A stretch of 64,000 nt of DNA from contig NZ_CP129238.1 of NCBI RefSeq assembly GCF_030413595.1, positions 3,162,001 to 3,226,000 of the forward strand, read 5' to 3'. A model generated the notes under the pieces. The model had not been told where the DNA came from, did no database searches, and saw only the letters and a program-made list of their open reading frames with translations. The DNA comes from Planococcus liqunii. GTDB taxonomy: Bacteria; Bacillota; Bacilli; Bacillales_A; Planococcaceae. Made by a program: the position numbers and the translations under genes. The stretch's first letter is position 1, and each line of letters begins with the position of its first letter. Positions 1 through 11,512 of the stretch are shown piece by piece.

Positions 1-1466
<1,466 letters not shown>

Positions 1467-1483
1467 TCAATCTCCTATTTTAA

Positions 1484-1525
1484 GGAGCCCAGTAAAATCT
1501 TATCCAGTCTCATCGCATAAGTCAA
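1484..1525 (-). promoter_or_regulatory. pyrG promoter with GGGCTCC initiation sequence
   Basis: Minus strand: -35 TTGACT (1525-1520), a 17-nt spacer, -10 TAAGAT (1502-1497), then 6 nt to GGGCTCC starting at 1490. Starting transcription at GGGC is the hallmark of CTP-sensitive reiterative initiation known for Bacillus pyrG. The attenuator lies about 40 nt downstream. The start point is inferred from spacing. Confidence 0.85.
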
Positions 1526-1543
1526 GGTAAAAAAATGTTCAGA

Positions 1544-2143
1544 TTACTTCAAATCGTCTTCTAAATCGTCTTCCTCTTCTTCTTCGTCGTCGATAATATT
1601 GCCGTCCAGGTCTTCCACCAGAACGTCTACATCGACTTCATCGTCATCATCGTCATCCACGTCTACATCAAAATCGATGACTTCTTCTTCCTCTTCTTCA
1701 TCACCAACCGGCGGGATGATCAATGCACTTGCGTCATCGTCTTCATCCTCGTCGTCAGCATCATCGAAATCGTCAAATTCCAACTCATCTTCCAATTCAA
1801 GGTCCATATCGTCAAAGCCTTCATCGTCCGCCACTTTCGCTTTTTTCTTGCGGGCTTTAACGGTTGGTGCAGACTCTTCTTCAATTTGCTCCACTGGATA
1901 CCATTCACGGAGGCCCCAACGGTTTTCACCTAGAATCAGGAAGCGGCCATCAATGTTCATGTCTGTATAGAACTGGACAAGGCGGGCTTTCATGTCTTCT
2001 TTTGACAAACCAAGCAAGTTCTCAATTTCTGTGACAAGCTCAGGGTAAGTTTTTGTTTCGTGTGTTTCTTGGAGCATTGCATATGTTAAGTCAACAAATG
2101 ACTCTTCGATTAGTTCTTCTCTCGATAATTCACGGATTTTCAA
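1544..2143 (-). CDS. rpoE: DNA-directed RNA polymerase delta subunit
   Basis: RNA polymerase accessory subunit of Firmicutes, which lowers nonspecific DNA binding and helps recycle core enzyme. The folded N-terminal domain (about residues 1-90; note YTDMNIDGRFLILG and WGLREWYP) is followed by a linker rich in Lys/Arg (KARKKKAK) and a very acidic tail of Asp/Glu runs to the C-terminus (199 aa in all). The chosen start is the TTG at 2143, preceded by AGAAGAAGGGA. A longer frame opens at an ATG at 2191, but a TATAAT lies at 2186-2181, so the transcript probably begins inside that extension. The gene sits upstream of pyrG as in B. subtilis. The identity is firm; the start is inferred. Confidence 0.93.
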   Translation of the reverse strand: MKIRELSREELIEESFVDLTYAMLQETHETKTYPELVTEIENLLGLSKEDMKARLVQFYTDMNIDGRFLILGENRWGLREWYPVEQIEEESAPTVKARKKKAKVADDEGFDDMDLELEDELEFDDFDDADDEDEDDDASALIIPPVGDEEEEEEVIDFDVDVDDDDDDEVDVDVLVEDLDGNIIDDEEEEEDDLEDDLK

Positions 2144-2180
2144 TCTGTGCACGTCCCTTCTTCTATCGTTAACTTTATTC

Positions 2181-2186
2181 ATTATA
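2181..2186 (-). promoter_or_regulatory. Candidate rpoE -10 box
   Basis: A perfect TATAAT on the minus strand, about 38 nt upstream of the preferred TTG start. No good -35 is visible 17 nt upstream (TAGCGG), so it is weak or needs another element. It argues against the ATG at 2191 as the rpoE start. Confidence 0.45.
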
Positions 2187-2206
2187 TACAAAGATGGTGC
2201 ACTCCG

Positions 2207-2368
2207 CTACCGTGTTTTCTTTTTTCTGCTACTAAGCTGTGTCCAGCCGAAATAAAACAAATAAAGCGACAAAATTAAAAAAGGGATCGATCCCAGTGCT
2301 TTATTGTAGAGAAATAAAGTGAGTACGATGCAGAGGATGATGACAATGTAATGTGTGTATTTCGACAT
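2207..2368 (-). CDS. Small hydrophobic membrane protein, 53 aa
   Basis: A short gene encoding 53 residues, beginning MSKYTHYIVIILCIVLTLFL and ending LSSRKKKTR. There are two hydrophobic stretches (about residues 8-20 and 28-42) with a short loop between, and a basic C-terminus, so it is probably a two-pass membrane peptide with the tail in the cytosol. AAAGGA lies about 10 nt upstream of the ATG. It ends about 60 nt before the rpoE start and could be cotranscribed with it. I do not recognise a family. The reading frame, the ribosome binding site and the clean membrane topology make it more likely real than chance. Confidence 0.65.
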   Translation of the reverse strand: MSKYTHYIVIILCIVLTLFLYNKALGSIPFLILSLYLFYFGWTQLSSRKKKTR

Positions 2369-2560
2369 GGCTTCTCATCCTTTTTTTGTCTACAGTGAAC
2401 TTTCTTCTATTATACAGAAAAAATGCGTTTAAAGCGACATACTGGGTTTTGATGCTCAAATTTAAAACTGATATTTATCTAAATACAAATAATCTCATTT
2501 CTTGCCATCATGAACGTATTATTTTTATCAAGGCAATTTTTCTCTTAATAATAAAGATAG
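2369..2560. other. AT-rich gap upstream of the small membrane gene
   Basis: About 190 bases with no credible open frame. It is clearly richer in A+T than the neighbouring genes and probably holds the promoter of the 53-residue gene. I could not pick one hexamer pair with confidence. Confidence 0.5.
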
Positions 2561-2595
2561 AAAAACCGTTTGCGGATCTTCCGCAAACGGTTTTT
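2561..2595. terminator. Bidirectional terminator
   Basis: Near-perfect stem of 16 bp (AAAAACCGTTTGCGGA with its complement) and a 3-nt loop, bordered by A and T runs so it can work on both strands. It lies about 200 nt beyond the icmF stop; the GC-rich repeat fills the space between. Confidence 0.85.
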
Positions 2596-2597
2596 CT

Positions 2598-2794
2598 TGT
2601 TGCCCAGCTCCAGTGGCCAGCCCCTCGGGTTCTTAAGTCAGCTCATCTGTACGGCAAAAACACTCCGTTTCGGTGTTCTGCCTGAAAACATATGCTCCTG
2701 CAGCACTTCGTGCTTCGTCGCAAAGTTATGTCCCAAATTCCCTTTGGTCCATAACTTGCCTGCCAGGACTGACCAGGCGCTTCCGCTTTTCTCG
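2598..2794. repeat. GC-rich interspersed repeat, copy next to icmF
   Basis: One diverged copy of the repeat family also present at 28147-28409 and 55909-56290. It shows the shared left part (CCAGCTCCAGTGGCCAGC followed by CCTCGGG) and the right boundary GGCGCTTCCGCTTTTCT, which ends against the icmF stop codon. The central part differs from the other copies. No protein-coding signal. On the minus strand it would be a structured 3' untranslated region of icmF. Confidence 0.75.
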
Positions 2795-5700
2795 TTACAT
2801 ATTCCGTCTGTACTGCCCGCCTACTTCATACAGGGCCGTGGTAATTTGGCCGAGGCTTGCTACTTTTACGGTTTCCATCAATTCCTCGAAGATGTTGCCG
2901 CCTGATTTTGCTACGTGTTTCAAGCGGGCTAAAGCTTCTTCTGATGAATTGCGCTCCTGGAAAGCACGCAGGTTGGCAATTTGTGTTTCTTTTTCTTCGG
3001 TCGTCGCACGTGCGATTTCCATTGCGTTGATGTCGTCGTCGCTTTGCGGGTTCGGATTCAAATACGTATTCACGCCGATGATCGGCAGTTCGCCCGTATG
3101 CTTTTTCATTTCGTAGTGCATCGACTCTTCCTGGATTTTGCCGCGCTGGTACTGCGTTTCCATCGCACCCAATACGCCGCCGCGGTCATCGATGCGGTCG
3201 AATTCCGCAAGCACCGCTTCTTCGACAAGCTGCGTCATCTCTTCGATGATGAACGCACCTTGCAGCGGGTTCTCGTTTTTCGACAAGCCGTGTTCTTTCG
3301 TGATGATCATCTGAATGGCCATCGCACGTCTTACGGACTCTTCCGTCGGCGTCGTGATCGCTTCGTCATAAGCGTTCGTATGAAGCGAGTTGCAGTTGTC
3401 CTGCAGCGCCATTAATGCCTGCAACGTTGTGCGGATATCGTTAAAATCGATTTCCTGTGCGTGCAAGCTGCGTCCGGATGTCTGGACATGGTATTTCAGT
3501 TTCTGGCTGCGGTCGTTGGCGCCGTATTTGTCGCGCATCACAATTGCCCAAATGCGTCGTGCTACGCGCCCGATTACCGTGTATTCCGGATCTAGGCCGT
3601 TCGAGAAGAAGAACGACAAGTTTGGCGCGAAATCATCGATGTTCATGCCGCGGCTCAAATAGTACTCTACGTACGTGAAACCGTTGGATAGCGTGAACGC
3701 CAATTGGGAAATCGGGTTCGCGCCTGCTTCTGCGATATGGTAGCCCGAAATCGACACGGAATAGTAGTTGCGCACTTTGTGGTCGATAAAGTACTGCTGA
3801 ATATCACCCATCATGCGAAGTGCGAATTCTGTCGAGAAGATGCACGTATTCTGCCCTTGGTCTTCTTTCAGGATATCGGCTTGTACGGTGCCGCGCACCA
3901 CTTGCAGCGTCGATTCACGCACTTCCGTGAATTCTTCCAGCGTCAACGGACGGCCGAATTTCTCTTCGTTGATTTTCACCTGCTGATCGATTGCCGTATT
4001 CATGAACATCGCCAAGATGATTGGCGCAGGCCCGTTGATCGTCATCGATACAGAAGTGGATGGTGCACAAAGATCAAAGCCGGCATACAATTTCTTCATG
4101 TCATCAAGCGTACAAATCGATACGCCCGACTCGCCGACTTTGCCGTAGATGTCCGGACGGTGATCCGGATCTTCGCCGTAAAGCGTTACGGAGTCAAAAG
4201 CAGTTGATAAACGTTTTGCATCATCGTCTTTCGACAAGTAATGGAAGCGTCTGTTTGTGCGTTCCGGCGTTCCTTCACCCGCAAACTGGCGCTTCGGATC
4301 TTCCCCTTCGCGTTTGAACGGGAATACCCCGGCCGTGTAAGGGAATGAACCTGGAACGTTTTCGCTATATACCCATTTCAGGATTTCGCCGTAGTCTTCG
4401 AATTTCGGCAAAACAACGCGTGGAATTTTCAGCCCGGCAAGGCTTTCTGTCCGCAGGATCGTCCGGATTTCTTTGTCGCGGACCGTTGTGACAAACTCAT
4501 CGCCGGCATAAGCTTCTTTCAGCGCTTGCCAGTTTTCCAAAATGCGTTTGGATTCCGTTGTCAGCTCTTCACGGACGCCGTAGGCAAGCGATTGGAGAGA
4601 TGCTACTAATGCATCATCCGGCGCTTTTTCTTTAACGGCTTCAATAGCGCCTTCAAGCTGGAACAAACGGCGTGCAAACGCAGCCTGCTCTTTTGCTTTT
4701 GCGTGATAGCCGCGCACCGTTTCCGTAATTTCACGCAAATAGTAGCGGCGGTCATTCGGAATTATCAAATTCTCTTTTTGTGTTTTGACAAATTGGTCAT
4801 AATCCGTCGTCCATTCGGTTCCGCATTTTTCATTGACAATGTGGACCAAAGCCGCAAACAGTGAATTTGTCCCTTTGTCGTTGAACTGGCTGGCGATCGT
4901 GCCGAACACCGGCATTTCTTCCAATTCCTTGTCCCACAACAAACGGCTACGCTGGTATTGTTTCTGCACTTGGCGAAGGGCGTCTTCAGAGCCTTTACGC
5001 TCGAATTTATTGATGGCGATCAAATCGGCATAATCGATCATGTCGATTTTTTCAAGCTGTGTCGGTGCACCAAATTCGCTTGTCATGACGTACATCGAGA
5101 CATCCGAGAAGTTGGCAATTTCTGCATCTCCTTGCCCAATGCCGCTCGTTTCCACGACGATCAAGTCAAATCCTGCTGCTTTTACGACATCCAGGACATC
5201 CCCAAGTGCGCCTGAGATCTCCGTCCGAGACCCGCGTGTTGCCAAGCTTCTCATAAACACGCGTTTATTGAAAATGGCGTTCATGCGGATACGGTCGCCT
5301 AACAGCGCCCCGCCCGTTTTTTGTTTTGTCGGGTCAATCGACAGAATGGCAATTTTCTTATCCGGCAATTCTGATAAGAAACGGCGGATCAATTCATCCG
5401 TAAGTGAGCTTTTTCCTGCTCCGCCTGTCCCGGTAATGCCGAGCACCGGCGTATTTTTTGACTGTGCACGTACTGCCTGCAGCAAGTCGTCTGTATTGAT
5501 GTCGCGCGTATGCGCTTCTTCCGCTGTGGTAATCAGGTTGGCCAATGCCACCGGATTTTCGGCAGAAACGGCTTCTGCAGAGACATCTTCTTTTACGGTC
5601 GAGAAATCACATTCTTTGACGATTTCTTCAATCATACCCTCAAGCCCCAGCTTGCGCCCGTCTTCCGGAGAGAAAATGCCGGCAATGCCGTACTCTTCCA

Positions 5701-6046
5701 GTTCTTTGATTTCCCGCGGCAAAATTACGCCCCCGCCGCCGCCGTAGATGCGGATATGGCCAGCGCCTTTTTCCTGCAGCAAATCGTACATATACTTGAA
5801 GTATTCCATATGGCCGCCCTGGTAAGACGAAATGCAGATTCCCTGCACGTCTTCCTGGATCGCCGCATTGACCACTTCTTCAACGGAACGGTTATGCCCC
5901 AAGTGAATCACTTCCGCACCCGCCGCCTGCAAAATCCGGCGCATGATATTGATCGATGCATCGTGGCCGTCAAAAAGACTCGACGCCGTGACGAAACGGA
6001 CGTGGTTTTTCGGCTTGTACTTTGTTTCTTCTTGAATAGTCGCCAT
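2795..6046 (-). CDS. icmF: Fused isobutyryl-CoA mutase/G-protein chaperone IcmF
   Basis: Adenosylcobalamin-dependent interconversion of isobutyryl-CoA and n-butyryl-CoA (the family may also act on isovaleryl-/pivalyl-CoA). Fusion of three parts in 1083 aa, the usual IcmF length. The B12-binding domain is at residues ~14-145, with [12 protein letters not shown] at 26-37 carrying the lower-ligand His28. The MeaB-type GTPase has the P-loop [12 protein letters not shown] at 203-214. The acyl-CoA mutase barrel runs from about residue 560 ([12 protein letters not shown]) to the C-terminus. The ATG at 6046 lies 6 nt after the tetR stop, so it is the last gene of the thl-hbd-acd-acd-tetR-icmF run. 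Its cofactor can be supplied by the B12 operon at 14-25 kb. Confidence 0.96.
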   Translation of the reverse strand: MATIQEETKYKPKNHVRFVTASSLFDGHDASINIMRRILQAAGAEVIHLGHNRSVEEVVNAAIQEDVQGICISSYQGGHMEYFKYMYDLLQEKGAGHIRIYGGGGGVILPREIKELEEYGIAGIFSPEDGRKLGLEGMIEEIVKECDFSTVKEDVSAEAVSAENPVALANLITTAEEAHTRDINTDDLLQAVRAQSKNTPVLGITGTGGAGKSSLTDELIRRFLSELPDKKIAILSIDPTKQKTGGALLGDRIRMNAIFNKRVFMRSLATRGSRTEISGALGDVLDVVKAAGFDLIVVETSGIGQGDAEIANFSDVSMYVMTSEFGAPTQLEKIDMIDYADLIAINKFERKGSEDALRQVQKQYQRSRLLWDKELEEMPVFGTIASQFNDKGTNSLFAALVHIVNEKCGTEWTTDYDQFVKTQKENLIIPNDRRYYLREITETVRGYHAKAKEQAAFARRLFQLEGAIEAVKEKAPDDALVASLQSLAYGVREELTTESKRILENWQALKEAYAGDEFVTTVRDKEIRTILRTESLAGLKIPRVVLPKFEDYGEILKWVYSENVPGSFPYTAGVFPFKREGEDPKRQFAGEGTPERTNRRFHYLSKDDDAKRLSTAFDSVTLYGEDPDHRPDIYGKVGESGVSICTLDDMKKLYAGFDLCAPSTSVSMTINGPAPIILAMFMNTAIDQQVKINEEKFGRPLTLEEFTEVRESTLQVVRGTVQADILKEDQGQNTCIFSTEFALRMMGDIQQYFIDHKVRNYYSVSISGYHIAEAGANPISQLAFTLSNGFTYVEYYLSRGMNIDDFAPNLSFFFSNGLDPEYTVIGRVARRIWAIVMRDKYGANDRSQKLKYHVQTSGRSLHAQEIDFNDIRTTLQALMALQDNCNSLHTNAYDEAITTPTEESVRRAMAIQMIITKEHGLSKNENPLQGAFIIEEMTQLVEEAVLAEFDRIDDRGGVLGAMETQYQRGKIQEESMHYEMKKHTGELPIIGVNTYLNPNPQSDDDINAMEIARATTEEKETQIANLRAFQERNSSEEALARLKHVAKSGGNIFEELMETVKVASLGQITTALYEVGGQYRRNM

Positions 6047-6052
6047 TTTATA

Positions 6053-6694
6053 TTAAGCCCCCTGTATCGTGGTTTTTTCTCCTGCCATCCCCTGCAGCAG
6101 AAACTGAGTTTGAAGCTTGGTGAATTCCTGGATGGTAAAATCGCGCAATGCCCAGCGGCGGAACGCCCACATCTGGCCCTGTACGAATAGATGATGGGCA
6201 GCCAATTTGATTTCTTTTGGCGCCAGCTTAAGTTCTCCGCTGTCGGCACATTCCATAAGTAAGCGCTCGAACAAAGAAACCATTTCGATTTCTTTGTTCA
6301 GCACATACTGCAGCGCGTCTTTTGGCAATGATTTCGATTCCTGGTACATGACGACAAATTCGTCCTGCATGTCATCAATCAAGCCGTAATAATGCTCAAG
6401 CGCGGTCACCAGCACTTCAAGCGAGCCTTTTTCGATATCGAGTGCATCAAGCCGTGCATGCACTTCATCGTAAATCGAATCACATACGAGATACAGCACA
6501 TCTTCTTTCGTGCGGATGTATTCGTATAATGTTCCGATGCTGAAACCCGAAGCCTTGGCAATTTCCCGCGTCGTTGTCCGGTGAAAGCCCTTTTCTTTAA
6601 AAAGCATGACAGCTCCCCGGATCATCTGCGCCCGGCGCTTCTCAATCAGGCTTTCGTCTTTTACGGAGGACTGCACTTCACGCTTTTTACTCAT
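6053..6694 (-). CDS. TetR/AcrR family transcriptional regulator
   Basis: 213-residue one-component repressor. The N-terminal helix-turn-helix is plain at about residues 38-68 (TTTREIAKASGFSIGTLYEY, then TKEDVLY), followed by an all-helical ligand domain of the size used for acyl-CoA or other small effectors. The start is the ATG at 6694 with GGAGGG 8-9 nt upstream; a longer in-frame extension overlaps the acyl-CoA dehydrogenase and has no ribosome binding site. It sits between acd and icmF, 16 and 6 nt from them, so it probably regulates this acyl-CoA operon. It does not closely resemble B. subtilis FadR. The operator is unknown. Confidence 0.9.
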   Translation of the reverse strand: MSKKREVQSSVKDESLIEKRRAQMIRGAVMLFKEKGFHRTTTREIAKASGFSIGTLYEYIRTKEDVLYLVCDSIYDEVHARLDALDIEKGSLEVLVTALEHYYGLIDDMQDEFVVMYQESKSLPKDALQYVLNKEIEMVSLFERLLMECADSGELKLAPKEIKLAAHHLFVQGQMWAFRRWALRDFTIQEFTKLQTQFLLQGMAGEKTTIQGA

Positions 6695-6710
6695 GGGCGA
6701 ATCCCTCCAG

Positions 6711-7850
6711 TTATTTCGTGACCATACGGGAAATGACCAAACGCTGGATTTCCTGAGTGCCTTCGTAGATTTGTGTGATCTTCGCATCGCGCATGAAACG
6801 CTCAACCGGGTAATCTTTCGTGTAGCCGTAGCCGCCGAATACTTGGACCGCTTCAACGGTTACTTTCATCGCCGTGTCGCCTGCCATCAATTTCGCCATG
6901 GCAGATTCTTTGCTGTATGGCAATTTGTTCGACTCAAGCCATGCTGCCTGGTAAGTCAATAGGCGAGATGCTTCGATCGACGTAGCCATATCAGCCAATT
7001 TGAATGAAACCCCTTGGTTGGCTGCAATTGGTTTGCCGAACTGCTCGCGTTCTTTTGCATAGCCAACTGCTGCATCCATTGCGCCTTGTGCAATTCCGAC
7101 TGCTTGCGCGGCAATTCCGTTGCGGCCGCCGTCGAGTGTCTGCATTGCGATTTTAAAGCCTTGCCCCAGTTCCCCAAGAACGTTTTCTTTTGGTACGCGG
7201 CAGTTGTCGAAGATGATTTCAGTTGTCGGGCTTGAACGGATCCCGAGTTTTTTCTCTTTTTTGCCGACCGAGAAGCCTTCAAAGTCTTTTTCAACGATGA
7301 ACGCTGTCGTGCCTTTGTGTTTAGAAGTTGGATCGGTTACCGCAAATACGATATACGTATCGGCAATGCCGCCGTTTGTAATGAAGATTTTCGAACCGTT
7401 CAATACGTAATGGTCGCCGTCTTCGCGCGCAGTCGTTTTCATGCCGCCTGCATCGGATCCCGAGCCTGCTTCCGTCAATCCGTAAGCGCCGATTTTTGTT
7501 CCTTCAGCCATCGGGCGAAGATACTTCTGTTTCTGTTCTTCAGTTCCGAATGTGTATACCGGCCAGCCTGCAAGAGATGTGTGGGCAGACAAGACAACGC
7601 CTGCTGATGCGTCTACTCGGGATAATTCTTCAACCGCGATGCAGTATGCCAAGTAGTCTGAACCAATGCCGCCGTATTCTTCCGGCCAAGGAATCCCGGT
7701 TAATCCAAGTTCCGCCATGTGGTCAAACATCGCGCGGTCAAAACGCTCTTCTTCATCGCGTTCTGCTGCTGTCGGCGCCACTTCATTGTTGGCAAAATCG
7801 CGCACCATTTTGCGGATCATTACGTGTTCTTCGCTCAATTGAAAATTCAT
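6711..7850 (-). CDS. Acyl-CoA dehydrogenase (first copy, 379 aa)
   Basis: FAD enzyme that introduces the alpha-beta double bond into acyl-CoA and passes electrons to ETF. Full-length family architecture: helical N-domain, beta domain with the FAD/substrate signature [16 protein letters not shown] around residue 120-135, and C-terminal helical domain with the catalytic Glu363 in [11 protein letters not shown]. The position of that Glu is typical of short-chain/butyryl-CoA dehydrogenases. The ATG has TTGGAGG 9-10 nt upstream. It lies 124 nt after a second paralogue (7975-9111) and 16 nt before tetR. The exact acyl substrate cannot be read from sequence. With icmF next to it, butyryl/isobutyryl-CoA or branched-chain acyl-CoA are good candidates. 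Confidence 0.93.
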   Translation of the reverse strand: MNFQLSEEHVMIRKMVRDFANNEVAPTAAERDEEERFDRAMFDHMAELGLTGIPWPEEYGGIGSDYLAYCIAVEELSRVDASAGVVLSAHTSLAGWPVYTFGTEEQKQKYLRPMAEGTKIGAYGLTEAGSGSDAGGMKTTAREDGDHYVLNGSKIFITNGGIADTYIVFAVTDPTSKHKGTTAFIVEKDFEGFSVGKKEKKLGIRSSPTTEIIFDNCRVPKENVLGELGQGFKIAMQTLDGGRNGIAAQAVGIAQGAMDAAVGYAKEREQFGKPIAANQGVSFKLADMATSIEASRLLTYQAAWLESNKLPYSKESAMAKLMAGDTAMKVTVEAVQVFGGYGYTKDYPVERFMRDAKITQIYEGTQEIQRLVISRMVTK

Positions 7851-7974
7851 TGTTTTATTCCTCCAATTAGGTAGTGTTTTTTAAAATTTTAGTGTCAGAA
7901 CGCCGAAAGAGCGGAAGGCAACCATCTATTGCGATTGCTTCTTACTCTCTTCTGGCATCCTTCACAAAACGGAT

Positions 7975-9111
7975 TTATTTTAAGAGTTGCTTACTGATAA
8001 CAATGCGCTGGATTTCGCTGGTGCCTTCATAGATTTCGGTGATTTTGGCGTCGCGGAACAGGCGCTCGACCGGATAGTCTTCTGTGTAGCCGTAGCCACC
8101 GAATACTTGTACGGCTTCAATGGCGTTGTCCATCGCCGCTTTGGAAGCGAACAGTTTCGCAATTGACGCTTCTTTGTTGCAGTCTTTTCCTTTTGCGTAA
8201 AGGTCGGCTGCGTTGTAGACAAGCAGTTTAGCCGCTTCAACTTGTGTTGCCATGTCAGCCAGTTTAAAGGCGATGCCTTGGTTAGCGGAAATCGGTTTGC
8301 CGAATTGTTCGCGTTCTTTTGCGTAAGCGACAGCGTATTCGTAAGCCGCTTCTGCAATTCCAAGAGCTTGCGCGGCAATGCCGATACGGCCGACATTCAA
8401 GTTGGCCATCGCGATGCTGAAGCCTTTGTTTTCTTCACCCAACAAGTTTTCAGCAGGCACTTTCATGTTGTCGAACGTCAGTTGGACCGTTCTGGAACCG
8501 TGAAGCCCCATTTTCACTTCGTCTTTCCCGATGATCAGCCCCGGAGAATCTTTCTCTACGATAAACGCAGAGATGCCGCGCGTTCCGGCTTCCGGTTTTG
8601 TAGATGCGAACACAATATATGTATCCGCTTCACCGCCATTGGTAATAAATACTTTCGAACCGTTCAATACGTAATGGTCGCCGTTCAGGACCGCTTTTGT
8701 TTTCAAGCTTCCTGCGTCCGATCCCGCTGAAGGTTCAGTCAAGGCAAATGCCCCTAAGTATTCCCCGGATGCCAGTTTTGGAATGTATTTTTGAATCTGT
8801 TCTTCATTGCCGAAGTTCAAAATCGGGTTGGTCCCAACTGAGGTATGCACGGACAAAATTACGCCGATCACGGCACTTGCTTTTGACAATTCATGAATGG
8901 CGATGATATAAGAAGTGAAATCCATTTCCGAACCGCCGTATTTTTCAGGCGCGGTGATTCCCATCAATCCAAGGCCTGCCATCTTTTTCAAGATTTCCCG
9001 CGGAAATTCGCCTTCTTCCATTCGTTCAATAAAAGGGGTGATTTCTTCTTTGGCAAAATCACGGACCATATTTCGCATCATTGACTGTTCTTCTGTAAAA
9101 CGCAAATCCAT
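7975..9111 (-). CDS. Acyl-CoA dehydrogenase (second copy, 378 aa)
   Basis: Paralogue of the neighbouring acyl-CoA dehydrogenase with the same domain order: FAD/substrate signature GAFALTEPSAGSDAGS, and catalytic Glu362 in EIYEGTSEIQR near the C-terminus. The chosen start MDLRFTEEQ at 9111 has GGGAGG 8 nt upstream; a longer frame to 9168 would run into hbd. It is 16 nt downstream of the hbd stop, so the two are cotranscribed. The thl-hbd-acd-acd order gives all beta-oxidation steps for a short-chain acyl-CoA except an enoyl-CoA hydratase, which is not in the window. Substrate preference relative to its paralogue is unknown. Confidence 0.93.
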   Translation of the reverse strand: MDLRFTEEQSMMRNMVRDFAKEEITPFIERMEEGEFPREILKKMAGLGLMGITAPEKYGGSEMDFTSYIIAIHELSKASAVIGVILSVHTSVGTNPILNFGNEEQIQKYIPKLASGEYLGAFALTEPSAGSDAGSLKTKAVLNGDHYVLNGSKVFITNGGEADTYIVFASTKPEAGTRGISAFIVEKDSPGLIIGKDEVKMGLHGSRTVQLTFDNMKVPAENLLGEENKGFSIAMANLNVGRIGIAAQALGIAEAAYEYAVAYAKEREQFGKPISANQGIAFKLADMATQVEAAKLLVYNAADLYAKGKDCNKEASIAKLFASKAAMDNAIEAVQVFGGYGYTEDYPVERLFRDAKITEIYEGTSEIQRIVISKQLLK

Positions 9112-9127
9112 CGTGGTGCCTCCCATT

Positions 9128-9979
9128 TTAACTGTATTCATAGAATCCGCGTCCCGTCTTTTTGCCAAGCCATCCAGCTTTTACATACTGGCGAAGCAGC
9201 GGGCTTGGCCGGTATTTGCTGTCGCCAAATCCATCGTGCAGCACTTCCATAATGTAGAGGCATGTATCAAGCCCGATAAAATCAGCTAATTGGAGCGGCC
9301 CCATCGGGTGGTTCATGCCGAGGCGCATAATGTCGTCAATCGCTTCTTTGGTTGCTACGCCTTCTTGGAGCGTGAAAATTGCTTCGTTGATCATCGGCAT
9401 CAAAATCCGGTTTGAGACAAAGCCGGGGAAATCGTTGCACTCTACTGGTGTTTTCGACAATTTCACTGTCATTTCTTCAACCGTTTTGTAAACTTCATCT
9501 GTTGTGGCGAGGCCACGGATGATTTCCACCAGTTTCATCACCGGCACCGGGTTCATGAAATGCATGCCGATTACTTGTTCCGGACGGTTTGTAGCTGCTG
9601 CAATTTCTGTAATTGGCAGCGAAGACGTGTTCGAAGCCAGGATGGCATGTTTTGGAGCTACTTCATCTAAAGTTTTAAAAATGCTATGTTTGATTTCCAT
9701 GTTCTCGACTGCCGCTTCGATGACGATATCGGCGTCGTGGGCATCTTTCAAATCGAGGGAAGAAGAAATACGGCCAAGAACAGCCGTTTTTTCTTCTTCC
9801 GTCATGCGCCCTTTTTCCACATTGCGTGACAGGTTTTTCGTAATTGTCGCGATGCCGCGATCGTATGCTTCTTGTTTCATATCATTCAATTTCACATTAA
9901 AGCCGGATTGTGCACAAACTTGTGCAATGCCGGAGCCCATTTGGCCGGCTCCAATCACCATTACGTTTTGAATCATCAT
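9128..9979 (-). CDS. hbd: 3-hydroxybutyryl-CoA dehydrogenase
   Basis: NAD(P)-dependent oxidation of 3-hydroxybutyryl-CoA to acetoacetyl-CoA. 283 aa, the normal length. The N-terminal Rossmann fold has [10 protein letters not shown] at residues 10-19. The catalytic His140 lies in [18 protein letters not shown], and the C-terminal dimerisation domain contains [16 protein letters not shown]. Two ATGs lie together at the start with AGGAGG 9 nt ahead of the first. The gene is 2 nt from the thl stop and 16 nt from the downstream acd, a tight operon. Function is certain at family level; short-chain specificity is inferred. Confidence 0.95.
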   Translation of the reverse strand: MMIQNVMVIGAGQMGSGIAQVCAQSGFNVKLNDMKQEAYDRGIATITKNLSRNVEKGRMTEEEKTAVLGRISSSLDLKDAHDADIVIEAAVENMEIKHSIFKTLDEVAPKHAILASNTSSLPITEIAAATNRPEQVIGMHFMNPVPVMKLVEIIRGLATTDEVYKTVEEMTVKLSKTPVECNDFPGFVSNRILMPMINEAIFTLQEGVATKEAIDDIMRLGMNHPMGPLQLADFIGLDTCLYIMEVLHDGFGDSKYRPSPLLRQYVKAGWLGKKTGRGFYEYS

Positions 9980-9981
9980 TG

Positions 9982-11178
9982 TCAGTTAGCCTCCTGTTTT
10001 GGAACTTCAATCATGATTGCGTCGCCTTGGCCTCCGCCTGAGCAGATGGCTGCGATGCCGATGCCGCCTCCGCGGCGTTTCAATTCATAAGCGAGCGTCA
10101 AAATAATGCGGGCTCCACTTGCGCCGATTGGGTGCCCTAAAGCAACCGAACCGCCGTTGACGTTTACTTTTTCAGCGTCCAGGTTGGCGATTTGAGAACT
10201 TGCCAGTGCTACCGCTGCGAACGCTTCATTGATTTCCACCAAATCGATGTCATCAAGCGTCTTGCCTGTTTTCTTCAGCAATTCGTTGATGACAATTCCT
10301 GGCGTTTCCGGGAATCGATGCGGTTCAATCGCCACTTCGGTATGCGCCAAAATTGTCGCTAAAGCGGGTTTACCCTCTTTTTGCGCCCGTTCTTCATTCA
10401 TCAAGACTAGAGCAACCGCCCCGTCGTTGATGCCAGGTGCGTTGCCGGCTGTGATTGTACCGTCTTTTCCGAATGCCGGTTTTAATTTTGCCAGCGCTTC
10501 AATGGTTGAATTGGCACGCGGGGCTTCATCAAAATCGACCGTGATCGGCTCGCCTTTTTTCTGTGGAATTTCAATTGCGACGATTTCTTCTGCGAATAAT
10601 TCTTTTGCTTTGACCGCACGCTCGTGTGAACGGGCAGACCATTCATCCTGTGCTTCGCGCGTTAAGCTGAATGCTTCTGCCGTCGAGTTGCCATAAGTCC
10701 CCATGTGGACGCGGTCCGGGTGGAACGAGCAAGACAGTCCGTCGTGAACCATCGAGTCAATGATCGGAGCGTCGCCCATGCGGAGTCCCCAGCGCGCTTT
10801 AGGCATAATGTACGGTGCATTTGACATCGATTCCATGCCGCCTGCCACGATAACTTCTTCGTCGCCGAGACGGATGATTTGGTCGGCAAGCGTAATGCTG
10901 CGCATGCCGGATGCACATACTTTATTGATCGTTTCTGATTTGACGTTATACGGGATTCCTGCTTTTTTCGCAGCCTGGCGTGATGGAATCTGGCCTTGGC
11001 CTGCTTGAAGAACATTGCCCATGATAACTTCCTGCACGTCTTCCGGCTGGATGCCTGCACGATTCATTGCTTCTTTGATCGCCACGCCGCCAAGTTCACT
11101 TGCGGATAATGTGCTTAAGTTGCCGCCAAATTTCCCGAATGCTGTACGTGCTCCATCGATAATTACTGTTTTTGCCAT
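9982..11178 (-). CDS. Acetyl-CoA C-acetyltransferase (thiolase)
   Basis: Cleaves acetoacetyl-CoA (or longer 3-ketoacyl-CoA) with CoA, or condenses two acetyl-CoA. 398 aa. The acyl-accepting Cys88 is in [10 protein letters not shown], the catalytic His in GHPIGASGA, and the second Cys in AICSGGGQG near the C-terminus. The start ATG at 11178 has GGAGG 10 nt upstream; the longer in-frame extension lies over the cre site and is not credible. First gene of the thl-hbd-acd-acd-tetR-icmF operon. A perfect catabolite-responsive element lies between the start and the upstream region, so expression should drop on preferred sugars. Confidence 0.94.
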   Translation of the reverse strand: MAKTVIIDGARTAFGKFGGNLSTLSASELGGVAIKEAMNRAGIQPEDVQEVIMGNVLQAGQGQIPSRQAAKKAGIPYNVKSETINKVCASGMRSITLADQIIRLGDEEVIVAGGMESMSNAPYIMPKARWGLRMGDAPIIDSMVHDGLSCSFHPDRVHMGTYGNSTAEAFSLTREAQDEWSARSHERAVKAKELFAEEIVAIEIPQKKGEPITVDFDEAPRANSTIEALAKLKPAFGKDGTITAGNAPGINDGAVALVLMNEERAQKEGKPALATILAHTEVAIEPHRFPETPGIVINELLKKTGKTLDDIDLVEINEAFAAVALASSQIANLDAEKVNVNGGSVALGHPIGASGARIILTLAYELKRRGGGIGIAAICSGGGQGDAIMIEVPKQEAN

Positions 11179-11196
11179 GATATTTCTTCCTCCCTT

Positions 11197-11210
11197 TGTA
11201 AACGGTTTCA
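11197..11210 (-). promoter_or_regulatory. CcpA cre site upstream of thl
   Basis: Minus strand TGAAACCGTTTACA matches the consensus TGWAANCGNTNWCA at every position. It sits 18 nt upstream of the thl ATG, downstream of where a promoter must lie, which would suit roadblock repression by CcpA/HPr-Ser-P. Confidence 0.8.
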
Positions 11211-11420
11211 TGTTTGTCTAAAAAATATATGAGTCTTTCCTTGCTGCTGATGTCGAGTATTGTCTTATCGCAGATAAGATTTCCCGAACGCAGATAAAGT
11301 GCCTGTTCAAAAATTTTAGGCATCGCTTAACACTATTGCCTCTGTTTCTGCATCGCTTCGCTGCTTCGAAACATGAAAGAGCGTTGCATCACTTCGCTTC
11401 GCTCCGTTGCTTCGTCGCAA

Positions 11421-11455
11421 ATTTTATTGGCCGAATGCTGTTCGGCCAATAAAAT
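11421..11455. other. Perfect 15-bp stem-loop
   Basis: ATTTTATTGGCCGAA and its exact complement around a 5-nt loop. It lacks the long T run of an intrinsic terminator, though both ends are AT-rich. It may be a processing or back-up termination signal between fadF and thl. Confidence 0.5.
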
Positions 11456-11475
11456 TGACTGAACGCTCGCTCGGT

Positions 11476-11512
11476 TTTAATTCAAAACAAAAGGGAGCTT
11501 TGGACTCCCTTT
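11476..11512 (-). terminator. fadF terminator
   Basis: AAAGGGAGTCC...GGGAGC-type hairpin at 11512-11490 on the minus strand, followed by a T-rich tail (TTTTGTTTTGAA). It lies 55 nt beyond the fadF stop. Confidence 0.75.

Noticed and set aside
1599..1970. Plus-strand serine-rich open frame
   Set aside because: Mirror image of the Asp/Glu-rich tail of rpoE; no ribosome binding site.
2144..2191. ATG start at 2191 for rpoE
   Set aside because: A TATAAT box lies inside the extension; the TTG at 2143 has the better ribosome binding site and matches the family N-terminus.
11096..11323. 75-codon minus-strand frame upstream of thl
   Set aside because: Overlaps the thl start in another frame and crosses the cre site; no coding character.
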